Position numbers and translations under genes: made by a program. From the NCBI GenBank assembly GCA_910574455.1, contig CAJSYZ010000008.1, positions 1,490,707 through 1,554,706 on the forward strand: a stretch of 64,000 nucleotides of DNA. The letters run 5' to 3'. This stretch comes from Trichaptum fuscoviolaceum (Eukaryota > Basidiomycota > Agaricomycetes > Hymenochaetales > Trichaptaceae). The notes beneath the pieces were generated by a model that was given only the letters and a program-made list of their open reading frames with translations, was not told the DNA's origin and searched no databases. The stretch's first letter is position 1, and each line of letters starts with the position of its first letter. Below, one piece after another: positions 43,084 to 53,229 of this stretch.

Positions 43084-45895
43084 CTGGTCTCGATGCTTTG
43101 AACACTCAGATTCTTGATCTTACTCCGCTCATATTCTTATTTTGAGAACTTCGTCCGCTCGGACCTCTGGCGTTCGAGTCTGGGGCTCCGTCGTGTCACC
43201 CGAATGCTCCGGTACATACTGTACACAATGACGAAAAAGGAGTGAAAACAGGGATGAAAAAATGTACGATACGATTAACCATTGATGTCTTAATTGGCGT
43301 CCGCTGTCTGCCGTCTACCGTCCAGCACTTCCCTCCTACCTTCTTGCGCTCCTTTCGACACTCTCTTGTTCACTCCATCCCTTATCATCACGACGCATAT
43401 ATTCAACTGTAACCTGGTGGGAAGGACGGCTTCGTCAGGATCGCCGCACTGTATCATATCTTGATCTCACACTTTCTTCGCCTTCCGAGGGTGTATCTGG
43501 GAACTCGAACTCTCAGTGACCACTCATTATCGACGTCACAAACGTTCTATTTGTAACTCCAGTCATATCCGTCACCCATCTGTCTGTTCTCGTGTTCGAG
43601 TCCACCAAAAGGCACCGCACCTCTCATACCCCCTATATCGTTGGAAGCTCGATTATGTTCGCGGTGCGACATGTGGATTTCGCTCTTCATCCATCATTCG
43701 CCGTCCGTCAAGTTATTCTCTACCCTTGTATGCACTGTCCATCGACCATCATTCATCAAACATTGTCCATCTGTACTTCTCCCACATCCTCAAGCTTCAT
43801 CGTTATAATAATAACCATGGTTTCGTGTTTGAGTCCTTCGGTTTGTGTTCGACATATATTTATCATCTTCCTTCCTCTTTTCTTGTTCCATGTTAATGGT
43901 GTCTGCACCGTGATATTCCCTTCCTTTCTTTTTTCCCCCGTGATCATCACCATAACAATCAAGTAATTCAAGTCAAGCAACGCTTCTCGTGACAAAATTA
44001 GTGTACTCTTGTATCCGGATGTATGTATGTATGTATGTTAAGTGTGTAAACTACCCGAGTTCTTGTCACGATGGAATCTTCGTTGATGTTACGATGGAGG
44101 TGGCTGGATGCTATGTATCATATGGTTCGACTTGAATAAACACGTTATTCGAAAGCAGTATTGCCATGTTTTCTGATGTGCGTTGAATAATGCGCATGAT
44201 TATTCCTGTATTGGAGTTGAACACTCCCATCGCGATGAAGGCAAGGTTTCAGCGGAAGCATCTTATGTTATTCACTAGCAGGCTGCAGCTAAGAGCGCCG
44301 CGCGGACCTACGGTCACGGTGCTGCCTGTATGCTGGTGTATGTACTCTGTAGCTATCGGGAGTACATGAAGACAGATAGCATATGTATACGCGACTTGAC
44401 GGCAGCCCCTCAGAGTGCCCGGGCCAGAGAAACTGCCATTGTCACTGTCTTAAATTCAAAAAATGAAACACACCCCCAGGCTTATCTTTCGTAGATATGT
44501 AGATACATACGTCACGGTGTATACATACATGCATATGTACATGCACACATACTACATACTTAGTACGAACCTACGACAGATAGGGGGAGAGTCCGAGTCA
44601 ATTGCGGGCGTCCCTCCCGTCTGAGCTTGTCGCGACTCGACTCGGACCTCCTGCATCAAATCCAGGGTGCTGTTAATACCCTGTAGTGTGTACTAGGTAC
44701 TGCTGACGGCCGAGGTGCGAGAAGCGGGGCCGGATGTTTGAATGAATGTATGCGTACTGTATACATACATACATACATACGGACTCGGACTCGAATTCCT
44801 TCTGCGCCAGTCACAGTCAGCATGCACACACACACACACACATTCTGATCATGGAACACAGCCTGAGATTTGAATGCTGTATTCAATGAGTAGATGGATT
44901 GGGCTAGGTCTGATATCACCTCTATGTGCATGTATGTATGTAGTATGACTGTGCGAGTCTGAGACCGAGGCCGAGTGCCAAGGTCAAGTTCTTGTCCCCC
45001 AGAAGGAAGGCCTTCAACAAGAAGAGGGTATTTGTTATTGATGTACCGTACACACGGTCAGTGATACAGTATACGTCTGTTCGAAGGGCACTAAAGGCGA
45101 GAAGGGCGTATATGTGTATTAGCCACCATCACGCACATACGTACATGACGAAGAGCAGAAAGTGCCGTTCGCTGGCAGCCCGCGCGTGCGTTATGGTTGA
45201 CGGCGGCCTGGCTTCGGTCGGACCAGGAATGACGAGAGAGGGGTCTGCCAGTGGTATATCGGTGGTGGCGATCATTAACAATGACACATTTCGAAGTCAT
45301 AGGAGTTACTTACTGTTAATCCTCAATCTCGGGCTGTAGCCTGTGAGTCCGCCCTCCGGCCTGTGGCATTCGTTTCGTAACCAACGCTTCATCAAGCCGC
45401 TACTCCTCCTCCCGGGTCGCCCCTCTTCCATGTGAGATTTCCTCAAGCATTAGCCGCACAGTTCGACCTCAGGCTTCTCAAGGCAAACATTGCCTCTTGT
45501 TAGCCCTCGCATGCGAAAGAGGTTCACAGTCTTGAGTGGTCACGATAGTGCAAGAGTCCCGGCCATCCAAAGCAATAGAAAGTACACAGTGCGTACAGGC
45601 AATGTCGGTGCCAGAGTATCTCTTGTGCTATACACGGCCCACTATAACGCAGTACACATTGTTCGTGCCCAGTGCCCGCATACTATGTAGTAGATGTTAG
45701 TCTCATTCTCCGAATATGTTCGAAAAATGTTTTACACACACGAAGCTCGATCCCCGATTTACATGTAGTAGTCCCATCCCCGCGAGCTCGCAAAAGAGTC
45801 TGACGTGGAAGCTTTTTTCGCGATGTGCTTCTTAAGTCGATTCCTTCTCCCGCAAGTGCTTGTGAGCACTGTAGGCCGGTCGAACGTACGCGCTA
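43084..45895. other. Downstream gene-poor region with microsatellites
   Basis: About 2.8 kb. It includes the 3' UTR of the preceding gene and a run of simple repeats: (TGTA)n at 44020-44039, (ATAC)5 at 44761-44780, (CA)9 at about 44825-44842 and shorter CATGTATGTATG tracts at 44930 and 44500-44570. Open frames (43516-43966, 44992-45339) have no recognisable motif. Confidence 0.5.
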
Positions 45896-47916
45896 ATAGT
45901 CTTCAGGCGCACTTATGGAATGCTTCAAGGATATCAAACTTGTTGTTCGACAGCTTGAACGCTGGGGGCTGCGTTCCATGACGTATAGAACAGTATTACA
46001 TGTGGGTGAGCTGATGAAGCATACGCGCATAGTAATTGTTGAGCCAACGACTATTTGAAGGTGGGTGTAGGTGATAGACAGGTTCGGTACCGAGTGGTTC
46101 AAGTTCAGTTGGCAGTTCCTACCTTCATCTCTTACTCCTTTCTGTTGACTCTCACCATCTCATGTACTCGCTGCTAACTTCTCTCCACATAGAGGAGATA
46201 TCTTGGTTGGTCCCTATGCTTCTACAGCCCACTAAAATGAATTGAAAGGAAACCTTGGTATTCTGAACCACCCTTAGGCAAATGTTATTCGATGAGCTTC
46301 ATAAGTCAAAGTCTGCCAGTGGGCTTAAAGTATCTTGGCTTGCTCTGATATTCGACCTGGGTATTTCAAAGCACACTCGTCAAAATGGCCAGGATAAAAA
46401 TCATATATTCCTGGATATCCCTTGCCCATTGAAGGGAGGATGTGGATGAAAACCTGCGCCACGTTCGGGGGGGATAACCAGCACCCGAACTTGCCCGTCT
46501 GGGTCTTGCTGGTCGCAGGAGGACGGCCTTGGTTGCCCCAAGACCGCCACTAAAACATCCCGGCAGCGAGAGTCAGACTCGCTGCCACCACCATCCAGGG
46601 TGCAATTTGCACTACACTATTGATACATCGAAGTCTACGCCTTGCCCAATGAAGGGAGGATGGGGATGTACGCCTGCGCCAATTTGGGGGGATAACCGGC
46701 ACCCAAAGGAATTGTTGGCGCAGGAGGACAACGTTGGTTTCCCCGCAGCCGTCAATAACAATCCCGACAGCAAGAGTCGGACTTGCTGCCACCGCCATCC
46801 GAGAAGAACGGTACAGGAGATGGGATGGGAAGATGATGGGCGCCTCTCGCGCTACAGAGTTTTGAAGCACGCATATCTTGAAGCACACCAGGTCATAATC
46901 TTGAGGCACACGTCCACACGAAAGTGGCTGGCACCGGAGTGTGGCTAGCACAACTCGTCGGCCTTACCGCCCTCGCACCGCCGTGACGCAGAGGAACACC
47001 TATCTAAACGACCGGAGCAAGCGCAACACGTAGCTACGCTGCCATGGGTCGAAGGTGTCATGCGTATATAAACGAGCGGGGAGGGCGCACCAAGTGGCAA
47101 CACTCTCAGTCCTGCCGACCGCGATGACCGACTGACGCTCACTGCGATTGCAGCAGGGTTTTGCGCGGGGAGTCGGTGTATCCTCCCTCACGAGCTGCGG
47201 GTATCGGAGGGCCATTGGCGTATGTGGACTGAGTGTACTCACTTGAATGATGGGCTCCTGGAGGCTGTGAGCCACATATGTCCCGTCGACCAGTTACGTT
47301 CGGCTTACATCCCACGTCCCAGCCGTGCCAGGAACGTGAGTCTCAGAGAGGACGGCGCGGTGGCACCATACCATCCCTAAGAGCTGCGAGGGCAAGAGGG
47401 TCATTGACGTCGTGGACTGTGGACTGCTAGCCATCCGTAGTAGAAGCCCAGAAGAAGAGACGTTGCGACATGGCGGGCGACTGGGTTGGGTCGTTGTCGA
47501 GTGTCGAGTGTCGGTGGTGGTGGATGCTGGTCAAGAGGAGATGTGCTGGGATGGTCCTTTTATGTCTTTCGAGAGGTGGCTGGGCAGCAGGTCACGTTGC
47601 GTTTGTCTCGTCTTGTTCTCGTCGTGGTTGAGACCGAAATGAGTAACGTCAATACGCCACCTATCCACTCGCCACCTACCTACTATGCACCCTGAGGCTC
47701 GCCATCAGACATTCTTTACGCGACCCTCATTCCTTGGACCTCTTTGAATCTTTGACTCGCACCTTATTGCCTCCGTGCTCTTGTTCTAAAAGAAATCGAT
47801 GTTATCGATTGAGCGCCCACCCCGAAATGCGGCTGGAAGCGATGCGCTAAGCCGTTCTTGCGCTGCTGCATTTGACGTTCCGTGCTGTCCTGTTTTCACC
47901 TTGTTTATATCTGTCC
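45896..47916 (-). repeat. Right arm of the large inverted repeat
   Basis: Reverse complement of 36299-38245, somewhat longer owing to insertions in the tandem-block region (around 46640-46740). It carries the same hairpin blocks (46562-46586 and 46766-46790) and the same interrupted short frame. The outer end is at 47916, after TTTATATCTGTCC. Confidence 0.85.
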
Positions 47917-48309
47917 AAAAGGATGTACTTGTCCTTGTCCTGTGCATTTCACAATGTGTCCTCGAGGCAACCCTATTATGCCAGTCTACTTTTGCTGTAC
48001 TATGAATTCTGATCTCGGAGGTCTGTGTGAGGCCGATCGCAGCTAGTCGTCTTCCAGTACCCCTTAAGTTTTCAACCGGACTCCGTAATCGTCTATCTTC
48101 GTGCTGGATCTGATCTTAATGTCTTGTGGAGACGAGGCGTACTAACAAAACCTAGCAACAATATTGAAGTATGCCAAAGCGAATTTCCTCCTTCATCTTT
48201 TGCGCCTCTACAACGGATTGTATTATGCTAGGTTCATAAGTACATAATAATAGGTTAAAACGAAATACTGGATGTACATATGAAAACTGCCACTACAAGT
48301 TTAAGTCAA

Positions 48310-48404
48310 GCTTTGCTGGTCTATGGGTATGATGTAACCTTCCCATTTCATGGGAAGATCCTATTGCATAGGTTGCGAACCGAGTTCGAGTCTCGGGCAA
48401 AGCA
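48310..48404 (+). tRNA. tRNA-Gly(CCC) with a 24-nt intron
   Basis: The sequence folds as a cloverleaf. The acceptor stem is GCTTTGC (48310-48316) with GCAAAGC (48397-48403) and discriminator A. The A box is TGGTCTATGGG. The anticodon stem is TAACC / GGTTG around loop T-T-CCC-A plus A. The T arm is CCGAG TTCGAGT CTCGG. An intron at 48346-48369, between positions 37 and 38, contains ATGGGAA, which is complementary to the anticodon region TTCCCAT, the usual pre-tRNA arrangement. A run of ten T bases follows as a Pol III terminator. The anticodon reads GGG codons. The D stem is weak (three pairs). Confidence 0.85.
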
Positions 48405-48414
48405 TTTTTTTTTT
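48405..48414 (+). terminator. RNA polymerase III poly-T terminator
   Basis: A run of ten T bases begins directly after the tRNA discriminator base. Confidence 0.8.
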
Positions 48415-48596
48415 GTATCAATTATTTTATTCAAAATGTCTTCAATTTTTGTACCATTGTTCATCTCGCTTTTTTAAACTAAGATGCAAAATGGTGGTAT
48501 GTTGACGGACAAGAATCGTGGGAAACGCTGAAATCATGGATAGGTTACGTAGGAATATGCCAATGAGCGCTAAACACTTCTCTATCTGCTTCCACA

Positions 48597-50159
48597 ATGT
48601 CCTTCGTTAATGAGACAACTGACGTCAACGGCAATACTCTTCGTCTTAAACAATATTTCTGCTCGTTATCCTTGCCTACTACTTCAGACGCGTTGTTCGC
48701 GTCATTAGTTTTGAAATACGACAAAATTCCTTGGCAGCTCTTCGACGATCTTCTTTCTTTATTCCAACACGGCAGCTTTTCATCCAATGACGTATCATTC
48801 AAGAATACCGAGGACATATACGATACAATTGCATGCGAAAGGGCTGCGGCAGCGTCGCGGAGGACAACCGCATGGCGGAACCAGGGAGAGGCAACTACGG
48901 GAGGTCGGGTCGGACGTCCCCCACAAGGGCTGCAGCTCGTAGCTGAGCTGGTCTCCCAGTATCTATCTGAACAGCGGACTCCGTACACTCGCTCCACGAA
49001 CATAACTCCAGGACTTCACTTTGTCAAGGATACAATAGACGAAATGCTCTACGCCTTGTCTCTTGTTCATCGATGCTGGACTGACAGTGCACAACGCTGT
49101 TTGCGACAGCGCATTCAAGTTAAAGGCTACAAAAACCTACGTCTGCAGCTCGGAAGTCCAAATACGGGATACTGGGTGCGAGAGCTTTGGTTCAGGGACA
49201 AGTTCGAATTTCACCCAAATTTTGAAGTGGATGGGCCTGAGTCGCCTGCCGATAAAATGCAGTCAATGTACAACATCATCCGTCGGTGCCCAAACATCAG
49301 ACACCTCGTCTTGGATGGGGTCTTGAGTAAAGACGTGAAACTGTCCATCGGTCCTACGAATCTATTGGGACTTCTTCGCTCTCTCGAGCACTTGGTGCTA
49401 TCGCAACTCGCTATGCACCACGATCACTTGGTCGACCTATGCACCGCTTTGCCCGAATTGCGTCACTTGAAGAGTCTGGCCATAGTAAACTGGGGACACC
49501 AGCATGATTATGAATCCACCGACAAGTCAATCTTAATCCCGGAGTCTTTGCTAGAGAAAAGTCCTTTCCCATCTCTTAGATCGTTAACTTTAGTGGCACA
49601 TGTCGTTCTAAAAGGACAGTGGCCAAGATCATTCGCATCATTCTTCTCCTGGCTGGTCACCCCTCGAATGGGTTATGCATTGAGGGAACTGGAGTTGACA
49701 TATACTGGCAGAGGTCGCTACTCTTTGTCGGATGGTGAAGGAAACTCAGTCAACCTCCTCAACCTCCTAGAACCTGCGGCGTCGAGCCTGAAGAAATTGC
49801 GCCTTTACGTCCCACGCCTTGGCGACGTATCAAGTTACATTCCGCTATTCACCTCTCTTCAATACCTGAGTTGGATTTTTGACGAAAACACTTACGAACA
49901 GGGTACCATGACTCTTCCAAATAGCTTGCGTACCTTGCACATACACTATGGATTTTACACAAGTCCTTCTCGCTTGGAGGACTCCAGGCTACTTGCTCAG
50001 CTTACGGCCTCTCCAAGTGTACGGAATCTGATTCTCACCAGCCCGAGAGACATGAATCTGACAAACTTTCCCCAAACCAATGACCACTGCATACTCCATT
50101 CTATCGAATTTACCATACAAAAGCAGAGCATCCCTCCCCCCTTTTTTGAAGAGCCTTGA
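48597..50159 (+). CDS. Intronless LRR-like protein of the basidiomycete F-box/LRR type
   Basis: A single uninterrupted frame of 520 codons, unusual beside the intron-rich neighbours. Residues 1-130 are helical without a clear F-box. From about residue 200 there are repeats with LRR-like spacing: CPNIRHLVLDGVLSKD, LRSLEHLVLSQLAMHHDHL, LPELRHLKSLAIVNWGH, FPSLRSLTLVAHVVLKG, ALRELELTYTGRG, SLKKLRLYVPRLG, TSLQYLSWIFDE, NSLRTLHIHYGF. Large families of such proteins exist in agaricomycetes, mostly of unknown role, some as substrate receptors of SCF ubiquitin ligases. Without a visible F-box I call it LRR-like only. The gene lies about 190 bp after the tRNA gene. Confidence 0.7.
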   Translation: MSFVNETTDVNGNTLRLKQYFCSLSLPTTSDALFASLVLKYDKIPWQLFDDLLSLFQHGSFSSNDVSFKNTEDIYDTIACERAAAASRRTTAWRNQGEATTGGRVGRPPQGLQLVAELVSQYLSEQRTPYTRSTNITPGLHFVKDTIDEMLYALSLVHRCWTDSAQRCLRQRIQVKGYKNLRLQLGSPNTGYWVRELWFRDKFEFHPNFEVDGPESPADKMQSMYNIIRRCPNIRHLVLDGVLSKDVKLSIGPTNLLGLLRSLEHLVLSQLAMHHDHLVDLCTALPELRHLKSLAIVNWGHQHDYESTDKSILIPESLLEKSPFPSLRSLTLVAHVVLKGQWPRSFASFFSWLVTPRMGYALRELELTYTGRGRYSLSDGEGNSVNLLNLLEPAASSLKKLRLYVPRLGDVSSYIPLFTSLQYLSWIFDENTYEQGTMTLPNSLRTLHIHYGFYTSPSRLEDSRLLAQLTASPSVRNLILTSPRDMNLTNFPQTNDHCILHSIEFTIQKQSIPPPFFEEP

Positions 50160-50742
50160 TAGCATGAACTCATAGTCACCAACGATATGTATTTCTAACC
50201 CGTAAACAAGAAAAATAATAATGTGTATCTGATATTCCAAAGTGGGTTATATACTTTTACGGAGGAAGTCCCGGCCGAAAGGAATTGGGATTTGACTTCA
50301 GCCATCCTAATTGCTGTGCACCGCTAAGTAACAAGCACCACATTCGACACGCTCAGCATAGCTTTTCGACTTGCCTCCGTCGTGCTCAGGCACTCCGAAG
50401 TTTCTCTTTCGTCATCGTCATTAACGTCGACAACGTCCGTCGCCGCCGTCGCCCAAGCTGGCGAACACTCGCCCGCGCCGTGGCCTTTTCCGCAACACGC
50501 GGCAGAGCTCCCACAACGTAGCAACCAATATCGCTTCCGGCTCGCTCTCGTCTTCACACGCACCGGAAGACTCTTCAGAGCAGGAGAACGCCCTCGTCGC
50601 CGACACAACTACGGCCAGCCCGAGAGAGAAAGAGAAACGCAGGAGCCTTTGGATACCTGGTCGCCGCTCAGAAACACGCGATCGAGAACTCGTCCCTCTC
50701 GCACAGTCCAACGACAACGACAACGAGGGCAGGAACGAGACT
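50160..50742. other. Region upstream of the RhoGAP ATG, partly open in frame
   Basis: The frame of the RhoGAP start is open upstream from about 50425 to 50743 without an ATG, encoding a Ser/Arg-rich stretch (PREKEKRRSLWIPGRRSETR). The real start may lie upstream in an exon I cannot define; otherwise this is a long 5' leader. Confidence 0.4.
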
Positions 50743-52586
50743 ATGATGCACACTCAGCGCGCACCTGCGAACCTTGAACCCAGACACGCCGCACTTCCTA
50801 ACCTGCCCCCCTCGCCGCCTCCGCCAAGCAAGGCAAACCTCAAGGCGTGGTGGAATCAGTTCAACTTCGTGCAGCGGGCGAAGAAGGCGAAGGAGCAGGG
50901 GCCAGTGCCGTACGGAAGAGGTGAGTTTAGATGCAGATGTCTTCAGCCCATGGCTATTGCTCATCGTGCGCAGACGACGGCGCTGTACACCCCGTATTTG
51001 GCGTGCCTCTCCGAGAGAGCCTGAACTATGCCTCCGCGCAGATTCAGACCGCCGGGGCGGATGGAGAGATGTATGTATGGGGAGACATACCGGTCGTCGT
51101 TGCAAAATGGTGAGTTTCTGCCGTCATTTCGCTTGCCAGCCCAGGGACAAGCGCCTAACCGATGTATACATTCAGCGGCCTGTATTTGAAAGAAAACGCT
51201 ACGGAAATCGAAGGCACGTTTCGCGTGAGCGGTTCGACGAAGCGGATGCGCGAACTCCAGCAGATTTTCGAGACTCCCCCGAAGGTGAGTTACTCAGTCT
51301 CGGTTCGAAATAAACAGGTTGTAATGCTTGCGACAGTATGGCAAGAAGCTTGACTGGACTCAAGAGTCTTTTACCCCTCATGACGTTGCTAGCGTCTTCC
51401 GAAGATACCTCACTCAAATGCCTGAGCCCGTTATACCCCATAATCTTTACAGTAAAGTGCGTATCCTCTATGTGGCTTAGAAGCTGTCTAATGATCTAGT
51501 CCAGTTCCGTGAAGCATTGCGTACGACTTGAATTATAGTTTCTGACATATATGATTGACTCACTTGTTCACAGAGGATGGACGAAGTCAAGATGAAATAA
51601 TTAAGACCTATAAACAACTCATACGAAGCATGCCTCGGCAGAATCAATATCTGCTTCTCTATGTTCTCGACTTGCTATCTGTGTTTGCACGAAAATCGGA
51701 CAAGAACCTTATGACCGCCACGAGTACGTTACATCTCGACAACTGACAGTTCTATTGCTCAATGTCATTCTTAGACCTAGCTGTTATTTTTCGACCCGGC
51801 TTAATCAGCCATCCTAATCACGAATTGTCTCCTAAGGAGCACCAGCTCTCTCAACGAGTCCTCGAATTCCTCATTGAACACCAAGATTGGTTTATGCTGG
51901 ATGTGCCACCGCCACCTTCGCGCCAAGGTTCGAGTGCACCCAGCCCTCTCTCACCTGGACCGATGTACCAAACATATCCGCCAGCGAACGAGAACAGCAC
52001 TCGACATGGATCGAGTCAGAGGCGTGGAAGCGGTGATAGACGGAATGAACCTTGGCCACAGGGAAGGGCGGGGGAACCTATGACGGAAGTAAACGGTGAT
52101 GCTATAACTATCGCATCGGCGACTCCGTCTGAACCTGGGTGGAAACTCATCGAACGGGGACGGAAAACGAGTCGCCGGAGGTCTTCATCTGCATCTGCCT
52201 CGGCAGATCCTGCCCTTCCATCGAATACAGGGCACGGCCATGTCCGAATCGCGGGATCCAGCTCCGGCGTGCCACCAGATAATGCGCAGAACGTTGGCAC
52301 ATACGCGGCGTTGGGCGCCGTAACGGTCTCGAGGAGTAGGACACTCCCATCTCGGAGGACGGCGTCTCGCGACCACGGCAGTGCGCTAGGACACGAGAGC
52401 TCGGAGAATGAAAAGCACAGCCATAGTGAGCGGGAGTCGAGAAGAGGAGAACGTGAAGTCAAACCCAATGTACTGAAGAAACAGAAACGCGCGAGCGTGC
52501 AGCCGCAAAGGAGCGCACCGATTGTTCCGCAGCTTAGCACAAATACGCAGAATGCTAGTGGCAGTAGCAGTGGGCCCACATCATAG
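50743..52586 (+). CDS. RhoGAP-domain protein of the Sac7 type
   Basis: It should switch off a Rho-type GTPase (Rho1 in the yeast Sac7 case), controlling wall synthesis and actin. Exon 1 (50743-50920) encodes PPSPPPPSKANLKAWWNQFN. After the first intron comes HPVFGVPLRESLNYASAQIQ, then GDIPVVVAK, and exon 3 from 51176 begins CGLYLKENATEIEGTFRVSG with the catalytic Arg finger in GTFRVSGS. Next come ESFTPHDVASVFRRYLTQMP with EPVIPHNLY, NQYLLLYVLDLLSVFARKSD, and NLAVIFRPGLISHP, which complete the domain. The C-terminal 230 residues are Ser/Arg-rich and disordered. The stop is at 52584-52586. At least six introns. The conserved residues are intact. The start is uncertain, see the preceding entry. 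Confidence 0.82.
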
Positions 52587-53229
52587 CCAGGACTGCTTAT
52601 CCTTGTAATGACCTTGTACGTTGTTTTCCGCACTTATTCTTCCGACTCTTCCTCTTTTTTGCTTACGTTGCCATGCCCTGCGCTATCAGCACTTAGCTTT
52701 GTTTCTATTCTGGAACATTTTCACATATACCGTTTGGTTAACTATAGGTTCTTTTCACTTTCCATGGTACACGATTTCTCTCGCCGTGTACTTTTCTTCC
52801 GCGTATTATCGTCCGCGTTCTAATCTCTACTTCTAAATATCACGGCAGATAAAAATGAACTCTGACGAACCTTCATTCGGCACGACTTGAATATCTAATA
52901 TCTGTATAATCCTTTGTTATGGACGGTTACATGTATGTATGTTGTACTTGCTTTTGTTGCTAGATGTTCCTGTTATATGTCTCGAGTGTAATGTCTGTAT
53001 ATTCACGACGGGCGCCTTACGATCGAATTATGTAGTCTGCAGTCTACTTGTCGAATTTAATCTGCTATGAATAGAGGTGCACTGCCATGCCGCTCAAGAA
53101 TTCTGTATGTCAGAGTGCACAGCTATGAGTTGAGGCCACCACCACCAGCGGCCTTATTTGATCTGCCCCTTTCTCTTCCCTTGACGGCGACTAACGACCT
53201 TGATCCCTTTACTTACGACGACGACTACG
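52587..53229. other. Intergenic region before the GH17 gene
   Basis: About 640 bp. Pyrimidine-rich 3' UTR of the RhoGAP gene and promoter of the glucanase gene. ATG codons at 53067 open a short frame unrelated to the gene. No further feature. Confidence 0.4.

Noticed and set aside
44020..44842. Microsatellites as a CRISPR-like or satellite array
   Set aside because: These are short simple di- and tetranucleotide repeats without spacers, ordinary in fungal intergenic DNA.
36299..47916. Retrotransposon LTR pair
   Set aside because: The arms are inverted rather than direct, and no reverse transcriptase, integrase or primer site is visible.
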